From Propionibacterium sp. (GTDB taxonomy: Bacteria > Actinomycetota > Actinomycetes > Propionibacteriales > Propionibacteriaceae): a stretch of DNA of 38,840 nt. Positions 17,564 to 26,427 of the stretch are shown here, in pieces. The notes beneath the pieces are model-generated. The model did no database searches. It saw only the letters and a program-made list of their open reading frames with translations, and had not been told where the DNA came from. A program made the translations under genes and the position numbers. The stretch spans positions 1-38,840 of the forward strand of contig JAAYTZ010000024.1 of NCBI GenBank assembly GCA_012517965.1, read 5' to 3'. Position 1 is the stretch's first letter; every line of letters begins with the position of its first letter.

Positions 17564-18295
17564 TCAGCCGACCTCGCGGGTCCACAGCAGGGCCCCGTAG
17601 GCCGCCCGGATGTGGGCCTCGATCCGGTCCGCCGCCCGCAGCGGCCGCCGCGCGGCGATCGCCTCGACGACGCCGGCGTGCGACGCGCGCAACTCCTCGG
17701 CCAGGCCGTCCCATTCCGCCACCTCGTCGAAGCTGAACCGGATCCACCAACTCATGGCGTCGCGGATCGCCGTGGTCATGTCGGCGACCATCCGGTTGTG
17801 GCCCGCCTCCGCGATCTGAACGTGGAACCGCGTGTCGAGGTCGTTGAACTCGCCGCGGCTGATGGCCGGCCGCTCCATCGCGGCGAGGGTCTCGCGGAGG
17901 CGGTCGATCTCGGCCGGGGTCGCGAACTGGGCGGCCAGCCGGCAGCTCCAGCGCTCGAGCATGACGCGGGTCTCGATGACGTCCGGCATCGGGAAGTTCG
18001 CCAGCCCGATGTGCAGGCGGAGCAACCGGGTGAGCGCGGTCGACGAGCCGGTCGTCAGCACCGTCCCGCCGTCGGGGCCGTGCCCCACCGAGGAGCGGAC
18101 CACCCCCATCGCCTCGAGCACGCGCACGGCCTCGCGCACCGAGGCCCGGCTGACGCCGAGCTGCTGGGCCAGGTCGCGCTCGGACGGCAGCCGGTCGCCC
18201 ACCCGCAGCCGCCCGGTGGCGATGCCCTGCTCGACCTCGGCCAGGACGAGGTCGTACGCCCGGACGCGCGGTTCTTCCTGGGCGGGAACGGTCAT
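17564..18295 (-). CDS. lldR: GntR/FadR-family lactate-responsive repressor
   Basis: This is a 243-residue FadR-subfamily GntR regulator. The winged helix-turn-helix is at about 12-80 (GDRLPSERDLAQQLGVSRAS, then VREAVRVLEAMG). The C-terminal FCD ligand domain runs from about 95 to 230, with metal/ligand-site residues in EFNDLDTRFHVQIAEAGHN and the later SHAGVVEAI and AHIRAAY segments. It is transcribed divergently from the permease gene. Two matching operator-like palindromes at dld and lldP make lactate the likely effector, released from DNA when lactate is present. A GACAAT box ends seven bases before the ATG, so its own message may be leaderless. The symbol is assigned from context, as FadR-type regulators are hard to name alone. 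Confidence 0.87.
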   Translation of the reverse strand: MTVPAQEEPRVRAYDLVLAEVEQGIATGRLRVGDRLPSERDLAQQLGVSRASVREAVRVLEAMGVVRSSVGHGPDGGTVLTTGSSTALTRLLRLHIGLANFPMPDVIETRVMLERWSCRLAAQFATPAEIDRLRETLAAMERPAISRGEFNDLDTRFHVQIAEAGHNRMVADMTTAIRDAMSWWIRFSFDEVAEWDGLAEELRASHAGVVEAIAARRPLRAADRIEAHIRAAYGALLWTREVG

Positions 18296-18309
18296 GGGGC
18301 CTATTGTCC

Positions 18310-18338
18310 TTGACTGAGGAGGTTCTTCGTCCTACATT
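18310..18338 (+). promoter_or_regulatory. Sigma-70-type promoter of the lldP-lutABC operon
   Basis: TTGACT (18310-18315) and TACATT (18333-18338) are separated by 17 bases, one of the clearest promoters in the window. Transcription would start near 18345, just before the operator. Confidence 0.8.
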
Positions 18339-18350
18339 CCCCACAACCCA

Positions 18351-18361
18351 TGGTCAGACCA
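18351..18361 (+). promoter_or_regulatory. LldR-type operator at the lldP promoter
   Basis: TGGTCAGACCA is a perfect 5-1-5 palindrome fitting TNGTNNNACNA. It lies just downstream of the predicted transcription start, so a bound repressor would block the polymerase. Confidence 0.75.
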
Positions 18362-18393
18362 CTCTGGCCACCTGCTCACCGAGGAGCGGCCAC

Positions 18394-20091
18394 ATGCCTA
18401 CCTTCCAACCCGTCATCTCGCCGCTGGGCCCGCTGTGGTTCTCGGCGCTGGTGGGGTTCATCCCGCTGATCTTCATCTTCGTGACGCTGGGCTTCCTGCG
18501 CTGGAAGGCCTACATCGCGGGGCTCTCGACCCTCGCCGTCGCGATCGCCATCGCCATCCTGTTCTGGCGGATGCCGGCCGACCTGGCGTTGCTGTCGGCC
18601 ACCCAGGGCGCCGTGTTCGGCCTCTTCCCGATCGTCTGGATCGTGTTCACGGCCATCGTGCTGTACCAGGTCACCGTCGTGTCGGGCCGCTTCGAGGACC
18701 TGCGCGACGTGTTCGGCCTGCTCAGTGACGACCCGCGCGTCCAGGCGATGCTGATCGCCTTCTGCTTCGGCGGCCTGCTCGAGGCCCTCGCCGGCTTCGG
18801 CGCCCCCGTCGCGATCACGGGCGTCATGATCATGGCGGTGGGCTTCTCCGCCCTGCGCGCGGCCACCGTCGTGCTGCTGGCCAACACCGCCCCCGTGGCC
18901 TTCGGCGCCATCGCCATCCCGATCATCACCGCCGGTCGCCTCACCGACATCCCCTACCAGCAGATCGGCGCCTACGTCGGCCACCAGACCCCCATCCTGG
19001 CCGCCGTCGTCCCGCTGTTCCTCTGCCTCATGGCCGACGGCAAGCACGGCGTCCGGGACTGCTGGCCGGTCGCCCTCGTGACCGGCCTCTCCTTCGCCGT
19101 CGCCCAGTGGGTCAGCGCCACCTGGATCTCCGTCGAGCTGACCGACATCATCTCGTCGCTCGTCGGCCTGGGCGCGGCCGCCCTCATGCTGCGGTTCTGG
19201 CAGCCCCAGGGCACCGCCGAGGCGGCCCACCGCCTGCACATCGACCGCGAAGCCGAACTCAACAGCATGACCGCCGACCAGCGCGCCGCGCTGCCCGACG
19301 TGAAGTTCGCCGACGCCGGCAAGCCCACCCACCTGACCGGGTCCCGCATCGCCATGGCGCTGTTCCCCTACCTGCTGGTCATCGCGGTCTTCTCCGTCGC
19401 GAAGCTCGTCCCGCCCGTCACCGCCTGGCTGACCTCCACCGACGTCAAGGTGCCCTGGCCGGGTCTCAACGGCCGGCTGATGACGCTGGCCGGCAAGCCC
19501 AGCACCTCCACGGTGTACTCGTGGCAGTGGCTGTCGTCGCCCGGCACCATGCTGCTGATCTGCGCCTTCATCGTGGCGCTGGTCTACAAGGTCTCGATGA
19601 AGGACTTCCTCGGCGAGATCAAGGGCACCGCGATCAAGCTGCGGTTCTCGATCCTGACCATCGCCTCGGTGCTCGCCCTGGCCTACGTGATGAACTTCGC
19701 CGGCATGACGATCACCATCGGCACCTTCATCGCCGGCACGGGCGCCCTGTTCGCCTGGTTCAGCCCGATCCTGGGCTGGGTGGGCACGGCCGTCACCGGC
19801 TCCGACACCTCGGCCAACGCGCTGTTCTCGACCCTGCAGCAGTCGGCCGGCAAGACGGCCGGCATCGACCCGACGCTGCTCGTCGCGGCCAACACGGCCG
19901 GCGGCGTGGTCGGCAAGATGGTCAGCCCGCAGAACCTCACCATCGCCGCCACCGCGGTCGGCCTGCTGGGGCGCGAGTCCGACATCCTGCGCAAGGTGCT
20001 GCCCTGGAGCATCGGCCTGCTCATCGTCCTGTGCATCCTCGTCGGCCTGCAGTCCACGCCGGTGCTGTCCTGGATGCTCCCGACGTTCTGA
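18394..20091 (+). CDS. lldP: L-lactate permease
   Basis: This is a 565-residue multi-pass membrane protein of the LctP family, which imports L- and D-lactate (and glycolate) with protons. Family hallmarks include the N-terminal PTFQPVISPLGPLWFSALVG, the segment GGLLEALAGFGAPVAITGVM and, late in the protein, TGSDTSANALFSTLQQSAG and NTAGGVVGKMVSPQNLTIAA, all diagnostic of LctP. About twelve or more hydrophobic helices are visible and the length is normal. GAGGAG (18381-18386) precedes the ATG. It is the first gene of a four-gene lactate operon; lutA begins 24 bases after its stop. Confidence 0.95.
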   Translation: MPTFQPVISPLGPLWFSALVGFIPLIFIFVTLGFLRWKAYIAGLSTLAVAIAIAILFWRMPADLALLSATQGAVFGLFPIVWIVFTAIVLYQVTVVSGRFEDLRDVFGLLSDDPRVQAMLIAFCFGGLLEALAGFGAPVAITGVMIMAVGFSALRAATVVLLANTAPVAFGAIAIPIITAGRLTDIPYQQIGAYVGHQTPILAAVVPLFLCLMADGKHGVRDCWPVALVTGLSFAVAQWVSATWISVELTDIISSLVGLGAAALMLRFWQPQGTAEAAHRLHIDREAELNSMTADQRAALPDVKFADAGKPTHLTGSRIAMALFPYLLVIAVFSVAKLVPPVTAWLTSTDVKVPWPGLNGRLMTLAGKPSTSTVYSWQWLSSPGTMLLICAFIVALVYKVSMKDFLGEIKGTAIKLRFSILTIASVLALAYVMNFAGMTITIGTFIAGTGALFAWFSPILGWVGTAVTGSDTSANALFSTLQQSAGKTAGIDPTLLVAANTAGGVVGKMVSPQNLTIAATAVGLLGRESDILRKVLPWSIGLLIVLCILVGLQSTPVLSWMLPTF

Positions 20092-20115
20092 TCCCTCTCC
20101 CACCGGAGGTCAACG

Positions 20116-20913
20116 ATGACCATCACCTCACCCACCACCCAGGGGCGCCCCGCCGCGGGCGCCGCCGGGGCGGGCAAGACCGTCGCCCTGTTCTCGACGT
20201 GCGCCAACGACGTCATGTTCCCGCAGGCCCCCATGGCCACCACGCAGCTGCTCGAACGGCTGGGCTGCCGCGTGGTGTTCCCCAAGAAGCAGACCTGCTG
20301 CGGGCAGCCGCTGGTCAACACCGGGTACTACGACGAGACCGTGCCGATCGTGCGCAACTTCGCCGAGACCTTCGCCGAGTACGACTACGTCGTCGCCCCG
20401 TCCGGCTCGTGCGTGGGCGCCGTACGGCACCAGCACCAGATGCTCGCCGACCACGCCGGTGACGCCGGCCTGCGCCGCGTGGTGGACGGCGTGGTCGCCA
20501 GGACCTACGACATCAGCGAATTCCTCATCGACGTGCTCGGCGTCGAGGACGTCGGGGCCTACTTCCCCCACGTCGTCACCTACCACCCGACCTGCCACTC
20601 GATGCGGGTCGCGCACGTGGGCGACCGACCCATGCGCCTGCTGCAGGCCGTGCGGGGCATCACGATCCGCGACCTGCCGGACGCCGACCGCTGCTGCGGC
20701 TTCGGGGGCACGTTCTCGCTGAAGAACCCGGACGTGTCGGTCGCCATGGCCGCCGACAAGGCCCGGAACGTGGCATCCACGGGGGCCGAGTACCTGGTCG
20801 CCGGCGACAACCTGTGCCTGCTGAACATCTCCGGCGTGCTGCGCCGTCAGCACTCCGGCATCCTCCCCATCCACATCGCCGAGGTCCTCGCGTCCACGGA
20901 GGAGGCGTCATGA
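20116..20913 (+). CDS. lutA: L-lactate utilization protein LutA (CCG-domain Fe-S oxidoreductase subunit)
   Basis: LutA is the 265-residue CCG-domain subunit of the LutABC L-lactate oxidising complex. It has the two typical cysteine-rich motifs: TCCGQPLVNTGY with Cys61-Cys62, and RCCGFGGTFSLKNPDVSVAM with Cys193-Cys194. It also has the matching single-Cys segments, APSGSCVGAVR and YHPTCHSMRV. These motifs coordinate a non-cubane Fe-S cluster as in heterodisulfide reductase HdrB. A 20-residue Ala/Gly-rich N-terminal extension precedes the usual VALFSTCANDVMFP start. GGAGGT lies just upstream, and the stop overlaps the lutB start (ATGA). Confidence 0.95.
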   Translation: MTITSPTTQGRPAAGAAGAGKTVALFSTCANDVMFPQAPMATTQLLERLGCRVVFPKKQTCCGQPLVNTGYYDETVPIVRNFAETFAEYDYVVAPSGSCVGAVRHQHQMLADHAGDAGLRRVVDGVVARTYDISEFLIDVLGVEDVGAYFPHVVTYHPTCHSMRVAHVGDRPMRLLQAVRGITIRDLPDADRCCGFGGTFSLKNPDVSVAMAADKARNVASTGAEYLVAGDNLCLLNISGVLRRQHSGILPIHIAEVLASTEEAS

Positions 20914-22496
20914 GCAAGGCCACCCAGGTGCCCGTCCGGCGTGCCGGACATACCGACCTCGAGTCCACGCGGCGGACGCCCGCGCCGCCCGCCGGCGACC
21001 TGATCGACTCGCCGCGGTTCCCCGTCCAGGCCAAGGTCGAACTGGGCAACCCCGTCCAGCGCAAGAACCTCCACCACGCGATGACCACGATCCGCGCCAA
21101 GCGGACCAAGGTCGCCGCCGAGCTCGACAACTGGGAGGACCTGCGGCTGGCCGGCGAGGCCATCAAGAACCGCACCCTGCGGCATCTCGACCAGTACCTC
21201 GTGCAACTCGAGGAGTCGCTGACCGCCGCCGGGACGACCGTCCACTGGGCCCGGGACGCCCAGGAGGCCAACGCGATCATCGTCGGGCTGGTCAACGAGG
21301 CGCTCGGCGACGCCGAGGGCGACGCCCGCGAGGTTGTCAAGGTCAAGTCGATGGCCACCCAGGAGATCGACATGAACGAGGCGCTCGAGGAGGCCGGCAT
21401 CGCCGCCTGGGAGACCGACCTCGCCGAGCTGATCGTCCAGTTGGGCCACGACCGGCCCAGCCACATCCTCGTGCCCGCCATCCACCGCAACCGCTCCGAG
21501 GTGCGCGAGATCTTCCTCGAGGAGATGGGCCGCTACGGGCGTCCGGCCCCCGAGGGCCTCGACACCGAGCCGGCCAACCTGGCCGGGGCGGCCCGGCTCC
21601 ACCTGCGGGAGAAGTTCCTGCGGGCCAAGGTCGCGATCTCGGGCGCGAACTTCGCCGTGGCCGAGACCGGCACGCTGGTCGTCGTCGAGTCCGAGGGCAA
21701 CGGCCGCATGTGCCTGACCCTGGCCGAGACCCTGATCTCGGTCGTCGGCATCGAGAAGGTGCTGCCCACGGTCGAGGACCTCGAGGTGTTCCTCCAACTG
21801 CTCCCCCGGTCGTCGACCGGCGAGCGGATGAACCCCTACACCTCGCTGTGGACCGGCCCGACGGCCGGCGACGGCCCGCAGACCATGCACGTCGTCCTGA
21901 TCGACAACGGCCGCACCAAGGTGCTGAGCGACCCGAAGGGCCGCGAGGCGCTGCGCTGCATCCGCTGCTCGGCCTGCATCAACGTGTGCCCGGTCTACGA
22001 GAAGGTCGGCGGCCACGCCTACGGCTCGGTCTACCCCGGCCCGATCGGCTCGGTGCTGACGCCGCAGTTGCGCGGCGTGACGTCGCCGGTGGACGCCTCC
22101 CTGCCGTACGCCTCCACCCTGTGCGGCGCCTGCTTCGACGTCTGCCCGGTGCGCATCCCGCTGCCCGACCTGCTGGTCCACATGCGCCACAAGGTCGTCG
22201 AGGGCAAGAAGGCCAAGGCCGAGGCCGACGGCCTCAAGGGGCTGCTGCACCCGCACGCCGAGCCCGCGATCATGAAGGCCACCGCGCAGGTGCTGTCGTC
22301 GCCCAAGCTCTGGGCGGCCGCCACCGCCGCCGGCTCGCTTGGCGGCAAGGCGCTCAAGGGTCGGGTCGCCAAGTTCGGCCCGCTGCCGTGGCCGCTGTCC
22401 AAGTGGACCAACGCCCGCGACGTCCCCATTCCACCGACCGAGAGCTTCCGGGCCTGGTACGCCCGGACGCACCACGAGGACGGGAGCCTGAAGTGA
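20910..22496 (+). CDS. lutB: L-lactate utilization protein LutB (Fe-S subunit with LUD domain)
   Basis: This is a 528-residue LutB. The N-terminal LUD domain spans roughly 70-330 (VVKVKSMATQEIDMNEALEE and AETGTLVVVESEGNGRM). A ferredoxin-like region follows, with two 4Fe-4S sets: CIRCSACINVCP from Cys350 and CGACFDVCP from Cys405. GGHAYGSVYPGPIGSVLTP between them is the standard LutB signature. The C-terminal tail (LPWPLSKWTNARDVPIPPTE) ends like other LutB proteins. The subunit passes electrons from L-lactate oxidation. The start overlaps the lutA stop, and the stop overlaps the lutC GTG (GTGA), so the three subunits are translationally coupled. Confidence 0.96.
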   Translation: MSKATQVPVRRAGHTDLESTRRTPAPPAGDLIDSPRFPVQAKVELGNPVQRKNLHHAMTTIRAKRTKVAAELDNWEDLRLAGEAIKNRTLRHLDQYLVQLEESLTAAGTTVHWARDAQEANAIIVGLVNEALGDAEGDAREVVKVKSMATQEIDMNEALEEAGIAAWETDLAELIVQLGHDRPSHILVPAIHRNRSEVREIFLEEMGRYGRPAPEGLDTEPANLAGAARLHLREKFLRAKVAISGANFAVAETGTLVVVESEGNGRMCLTLAETLISVVGIEKVLPTVEDLEVFLQLLPRSSTGERMNPYTSLWTGPTAGDGPQTMHVVLIDNGRTKVLSDPKGREALRCIRCSACINVCPVYEKVGGHAYGSVYPGPIGSVLTPQLRGVTSPVDASLPYASTLCGACFDVCPVRIPLPDLLVHMRHKVVEGKKAKAEADGLKGLLHPHAEPAIMKATAQVLSSPKLWAAATAAGSLGGKALKGRVAKFGPLPWPLSKWTNARDVPIPPTESFRAWYARTHHEDGSLK

Positions 22497-23155
22497 GCAC
22501 CTCCGAGGCCCGCGAGGCCATCCTCAGCCGCATCCGCACGGCCCTGGCCGACGTGCCCGGCGTCCCCGCCGCGGAGGACACGCCGGTCCCGTGGACGTAC
22601 GGGCAGCCGCGCGTCCTCGACGACGTCATCGACCGGTTCGAGGATCGGGTCGTCGACTACCGGGCCGGCTTCGAGCGCTGTTCGGCGTCCGACCTGCCCA
22701 ACCGCGTCGTCGCGGCGCTGCGGGCCCACGGCGTCACCTCGACGGTCCTGCCCGCCGGGCTGGACGCCGCCGTCGTCGACGCCGTGGCCGGCGCCGGCCT
22801 GGCGGTGTCGCGCGACGATCCGCCCCTGTCCCGGCAGCAGTTGGACGCCACCGGTGCGGTCGTCACCACGTGCGCCACGGCGGCCGCCGAGACCGGGACC
22901 ATCATGATGGACCACGGCCCCGGCCAGGGCCGGCGGGCCCTGTCGCTGGTGCCCGACGTGCACCTCTGCATCGTGCGGGCCGACCAGGTGGCGACCGACG
23001 TGCCCGAGGCCGTGGCCCGCATCGCGGGCGCGGTGCGCGACCAACGGCCCATCACCTGGATCAGCGGCGGCAGCGCCACCAGCGACATCGAACTGAGCCG
23101 CGTCGAGGGCGTCCACGGGCCCCGCACGCTGCACGTCCTGTTGGTCGAGGGCTGA
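22493..23155 (+). CDS. lutC: L-lactate utilization protein LutC (LUD-domain subunit)
   Basis: This is a 220-residue LUD-domain protein, the third subunit of the L-lactate oxidation complex. It begins with the family's AREAILSRIRTAL. It contains GAVVTTCATAAAETGTIMMD (about 121-140) and RRALSLVPDVHLCIV, and ends with GGSATSDIELSRVEGVHGPR, a near-invariant LutC signature. The GTG start overlaps the lutB stop. A strong hairpin terminator follows, closing the lldP-lutABC operon. Confidence 0.95.
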   Translation: MSTSEAREAILSRIRTALADVPGVPAAEDTPVPWTYGQPRVLDDVIDRFEDRVVDYRAGFERCSASDLPNRVVAALRAHGVTSTVLPAGLDAAVVDAVAGAGLAVSRDDPPLSRQQLDATGAVVTTCATAAAETGTIMMDHGPGQGRRALSLVPDVHLCIVRADQVATDVPEAVARIAGAVRDQRPITWISGGSATSDIELSRVEGVHGPRTLHVLLVEG

Positions 23156-23171
23156 CACCTCCGACCCCCTA

Positions 23172-23212
23172 ATGGCGGGCCCACCGGCGCTGCGGCGCGG
23201 TGAGCCCGCCAT
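23172..23212 (+). terminator. Terminator of the lldP-lutABC operon
   Basis: ATGGCGGGCCCACCG (23172-23186) pairs with CGGTGAGCCCGCCAT (23198-23212) with a single mismatch and an 11-base loop, 16 bases after the lutC stop. Confidence 0.8.
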
Positions 23213-23226
23213 CGGCGTCCCGCGGC

Positions 23227-23232
23227 TAGGTT
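23227..23232 (+). promoter_or_regulatory. -10 element of the sulP gene, leaderless arrangement
   Basis: TAGGTT is followed by exactly seven bases and the ATG at 23240. No Shine-Dalgarno is present. This fits a leaderless mRNA starting at or beside the A of the ATG. Confidence 0.6.
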
Positions 23233-23239
23233 GCTGCCC

Positions 23240-24985
23240 ATGGAGACAGCGCGGGGGTGGCGCCGGTTCCTGCCGGGGCTCGACGTCCTGCTGCGCTACG
23301 ACCGGTCCTGGCTGCGCGGCGACGTGCTGGCCGGGCTCACGGTCTGCGCCTACCTGATCCCGCAGGTCATGGCGTACGCCCAGATCGCCGGCCTGCCCGC
23401 CGTGGCCGGGCTCTGGGGCATGTGCGCGCCGCTGGTCGTCTACGCGCTGGTCGGCCCGTCGCGGCAGCTGTCGGTGGGCCCCGAGTCGACCACCGCCCTG
23501 ATGACCGCCGCCGGCGTGGGCGCGCTGGTCGCCGCCGTCGGGCCCGGGCGGTACGCCGACGTGGCCGCCGCGCTGGCGATCGCGGTGGGCGTCGTGTGCC
23601 TGATCGGCTGGGTCGCGCGCCTCGGGTTCCTCGCCCAGCTCCTGAGCAAACCCGTGCTCGTGGGCTACCTGACGGGCATCGCGGTGCTGATGATCGGCAG
23701 CCAGCTCGGCACCGTGACCCGGGTGCCGGTCCAGGGCGCGAACGTCGTCGAGGATGTCGCCTCCCTGCTGACGCAGCTCGATCGGGTCCACGGACCGACG
23801 CTCGCGCTGGCGTCCGGGACGCTGGTGGCGCTGATCGCGCTGCACCGGGGGCGTCCCCGCTGGCCCGGGCCGCTGCTGGTCATGCTGGCGGCCGCAGCCG
23901 TCGCCGAACTGCTGGGCGGTGCGGCGTCCGGCCTGGCGGTCGTGGGGCCGGTGCCCGCCGGCCTGCCCGCCCCCTCGCTGCCGGTGGTGCCGGGGCTGGA
24001 CGTGTGGGCGCTGGTGCCCATCGCGGCCGGGATCGCGATCGTCGGCTACTCCGACAACGTGCTCACCGCCCGCGCGTTCGCGGCGCGGCGCCACGAGGCC
24101 ACCGATCCCAGCCAGGAACTGCTGGCCCTGGGGCTGATCAACGTCGCGACGGCGTTCTTCCACGGCTTCCCGTCCAGCTCGTCGAGCAGCCGCACCGTCC
24201 TGGGCGACGCGATGGGCTCCCGGACGCAGCTGCACTCGCTCGTCGCGCTCGCCGGCGTCGTCGCGGTGCTGCTGTTCGCCGGCCCGGTGCTCGCCGCCTT
24301 CCCGCTCGCCGCCCTGGGCGGCGCCATCATCTACGCCGCCGGCCGGCTGATCGACGTGCCCGAGATCCGCCGCATCGCCCGGTTCCGGCGCAGCGAACTC
24401 GTGCTGGCCGCCGCGACCGCAGTCGCCGTGGTGGGCTTCGGGGTGCTGGCCGGCATCGGCCTGGCCGTCGGCCTGTCGATCCTGAACCTCGTGCGGCGCA
24501 TCGCGCGGCCGCACGACGGTGTCCTGGGGTACGTGCCGGGGCTGCCCGGCATGCACGACGTCGACGACTACGCCACCGCCACCCAGGTGCCCGGCTTGGT
24601 GGTCTACCGCTACGACGCCCCCCTGGTGTTCGCCAACGCCGAGAATTTCCTCGCCCGCGCCCTGCGCGCGATCGACCACTCCCCCACGCCGGTGGAGTGG
24701 TTCGTGCTGAACGTCGAGGCCAACGTCGAGGTCGACCTCACCTCGGTCGACACCCTCGCCGAGTTGCGCGACATGCTGAGGCGCCGCGGCATCGAGTTCG
24801 CGCTGGCCCGGGTCAAGCAGGACCTCCGGGTCGACCTGGCCGCCGCCGGACTGCTCGACGACATCCCGGAGGATCGGCTGTTCGCCACCCTGCCGGCGGC
24901 GGTCACAGCCTACGCCGCCTGGTACGCCGAGCGGCACGGGCACCGCCCCGGCGGTCTGCCCGAGGGCTTCCCGCAGGTGCTGTGA
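23240..24985 (+). CDS. SulP-family anion transporter with STAS domain
   Basis: This is a 581-residue SLC26/SulP transporter. The N-terminal transport domain begins with the family segment DVLAGLTVCAYLIPQVMAYA and includes VAGLWGMCAPLVVYALVG and GPSRQLSVGPES. The helix AAFPLAALGGAIIYAAGRLI ends the core. A cytoplasmic STAS domain occupies about 430-560 (GLVVYRYDAPLVFANAENF). The STAS loop reads VEVDLTSVDTLAEL where many bear DSTGA-like residues. Substrates in the family include sulfate, bicarbonate and C4 acids; none can be assigned here. The ATG at 23240 is preferred over the in-frame TTG at 23231 because a -10 box overlaps the latter. It is convergent with yggS, with eight bases between their stops. 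Confidence 0.92.
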   Translation: METARGWRRFLPGLDVLLRYDRSWLRGDVLAGLTVCAYLIPQVMAYAQIAGLPAVAGLWGMCAPLVVYALVGPSRQLSVGPESTTALMTAAGVGALVAAVGPGRYADVAAALAIAVGVVCLIGWVARLGFLAQLLSKPVLVGYLTGIAVLMIGSQLGTVTRVPVQGANVVEDVASLLTQLDRVHGPTLALASGTLVALIALHRGRPRWPGPLLVMLAAAAVAELLGGAASGLAVVGPVPAGLPAPSLPVVPGLDVWALVPIAAGIAIVGYSDNVLTARAFAARRHEATDPSQELLALGLINVATAFFHGFPSSSSSSRTVLGDAMGSRTQLHSLVALAGVVAVLLFAGPVLAAFPLAALGGAIIYAAGRLIDVPEIRRIARFRRSELVLAAATAVAVVGFGVLAGIGLAVGLSILNLVRRIARPHDGVLGYVPGLPGMHDVDDYATATQVPGLVVYRYDAPLVFANAENFLARALRAIDHSPTPVEWFVLNVEANVEVDLTSVDTLAELRDMLRRRGIEFALARVKQDLRVDLAAAGLLDDIPEDRLFATLPAAVTAYAAWYAERHGHRPGGLPEGFPQVL

Positions 24986-24993
24986 GAGCGGGT

Positions 24994-25692
24994 CTAGCCG
25001 GGCGGGTACTCGCGGGCCCCGAACACGGCGGTCCCCACCCGGATGCAGGTGGCGCCGTGTTCGATCGCCAACTCGAAGTCGCCCGACATCCCCATCGACA
25101 GTTCGTCGAGGCCGACGCCGAGGCTGTCCTGCAGGCGCGCGCGGAGCGCGGCCAGCCGCTCGAAGCAGGCCGCCACGACGGCGGCGTCGGTGGTGTTGGC
25201 CGCGACCGTCATCAGGCCCCGCAGGCGCAGGGCCGGGTAGGCGGCCAGCGACCGCGCCAGGGCCGGGACCTCCTCCGGCGGCACCCCGAACTTGGACTCC
25301 TCACCGGAGGTGTCCACCTCGATGAGCACGTCGAGGCCCCGCCCGAGCGCCTGCAGCCGCCGGTCGAGGGCTTCGGCGATCCGCAGCGAGTCGAGGGCCT
25401 GGAACTCGGTCGCGAACCCCGCGACGTCACGGGCCTTGTTGGTCTGGAGATGCCCGATGAACGACCACCGCAGGTCGGGCAGGTCGGCCAGTTCGGCGGC
25501 CTTCGCGGCCGCCTCCTGCGCCTTGTTCTCCCCGAACCAGCGGACGCCGGCGGCGTAGGCCTCCCGCAGCACCGGGGCGGGGTGGGTCTTGCTGACCGGC
25601 AGCAGGCGGACGTCGGCGCGGGGGCGGCCGGCCCGGGCGCAGGCGGCGGCGATGCGCGCCTCGACGGCGGCCAGGTTCTCGGCGATGGTCAT
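24994..25692 (-). CDS. yggS: Pyridoxal phosphate homeostasis protein (YggS/PROSC family)
   Basis: This 232-residue PLP-binding protein of the alanine racemase-like fold is thought to buffer PLP and affect amino-acid pools. The PLP lysine is Lys35 in LLPVSKTHP. WFGENKAQEAAAKA, WSFIGHLQTNKAR, EVDTSGEESKFGV and LSMGMSGDFELAIEHGATCIRVGTAVFG (the last split here only for reading) are the standard family blocks in the right order. Length is normal. TAGGTT ends six bases before the ATG and no Shine-Dalgarno is seen, so it is probably leaderless. In many Actinobacteria yggS sits near ftsZ; here it stands apart from division genes. Confidence 0.95.
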   Translation of the reverse strand: MTIAENLAAVEARIAAACARAGRPRADVRLLPVSKTHPAPVLREAYAAGVRWFGENKAQEAAAKAAELADLPDLRWSFIGHLQTNKARDVAGFATEFQALDSLRIAEALDRRLQALGRGLDVLIEVDTSGEESKFGVPPEEVPALARSLAAYPALRLRGLMTVAANTTDAAVVAACFERLAALRARLQDSLGVGLDELSMGMSGDFELAIEHGATCIRVGTAVFGAREYPPG

Positions 25693-25698
25693 GGCCCC

Positions 25699-25704
25699 AA
25701 CCTA
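25699..25704 (-). promoter_or_regulatory. -10 element of yggS, leaderless arrangement
   Basis: The minus strand reads TAGGTT, six bases, then ATG. It is the same hexamer as at the sulP gene. Confidence 0.6.
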
Positions 25705-25760
25705 GCCCGGCGGGCGTGGACGGCGGCCCCGATCGACGGCGGGTGGGCGAGACTGGGGCC

Positions 25761-26408
25761 ATGGCTGTCCGACGCCCCGAACCGCGCCTGATCGTCGCCC
25801 TCGCCGTCGGACTGGTGGCGCTCCTGGCCGTGATCGGGCTGATCGTCACCCTGACGGGGCCCCGCGGGCTGAACGTCGCCCAGTTCGAGCGGCTCGTCGC
25901 GCAGGGCTCGATCGCCGGCGTGCCCAGCACCCTGACCCACGGCCCCGGCCGGCCGCTGATCAACCTCGACCAGCAGCGGGCGTCCTACCTGGGGGCCGCC
26001 CGGTGCACCACCTACTGGACCGCGGCGCAACAGCACCTGCTCAGCCAGTCGAGCCACCTCCCCACCAACCCCAACGACAGCCTGGTCGAGGGGTTCGGGC
26101 TCGAACTCTGGGACGACCCCGCCGCCGCCCAGACCGCCGTGGCCGACTGGACCGCGTGCCTGGAGGAGTTCCAGAGCCTGTCGGGCAACGTGTCGTCGCC
26201 GCTGAAGGTCGTCGCGCGCGGCACCGCCGCCGGCGTCGCCTGGCAGTACTCGGAGAACTTCGACCTCGACCACCCGCTGCGGGTCCTGATCCTGCGGCAC
26301 CTGAACGTGGTCGCGACCTTCGAACTGCCGGACGCCCCCGAGCCGGCCTGGCGCACCCAGCTCGCGGAGCGGCTCCGGGCCGACGTGGAGGCGGCGGCCC
26401 GGTCCTGA
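25761..26408 (+). CDS. Membrane-anchored extracytoplasmic protein of unknown function
   Basis: This is a 215-residue protein with a short basic N-terminus (MAVRRPEPR), one hydrophobic helix (about 10-32) and an extracellular domain. The domain carries two cysteines (ARCTTYW and WTACLEEF) that may form a disulfide, the segment GLELWDDPAAAQTAVADWTA, and a C-terminal strand with LNVVATFELPDAPEP. I do not recognise the family. The ATG at 25761 is chosen because hydrophobic signal sequence follows at once; the frame stays open further upstream. A weak GAGACT box six bases before it and no Shine-Dalgarno suggest a leaderless message. It diverges from yggS and is convergent with the VWA operon. Confidence 0.75.
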   Translation: MAVRRPEPRLIVALAVGLVALLAVIGLIVTLTGPRGLNVAQFERLVAQGSIAGVPSTLTHGPGRPLINLDQQRASYLGAARCTTYWTAAQQHLLSQSSHLPTNPNDSLVEGFGLELWDDPAAAQTAVADWTACLEEFQSLSGNVSSPLKVVARGTAAGVAWQYSENFDLDHPLRVLILRHLNVVATFELPDAPEPAWRTQLAERLRADVEAAARS

Positions 26409-26427
26409 GGCCTCATCCGTGCGGCGG

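Noticed and set aside
22031-24943. A 970-codon minus-strand frame across lutB, lutC and sulP
   Set aside because: It runs through a terminator and three well-supported genes on the other strand and shows no recognisable domain.
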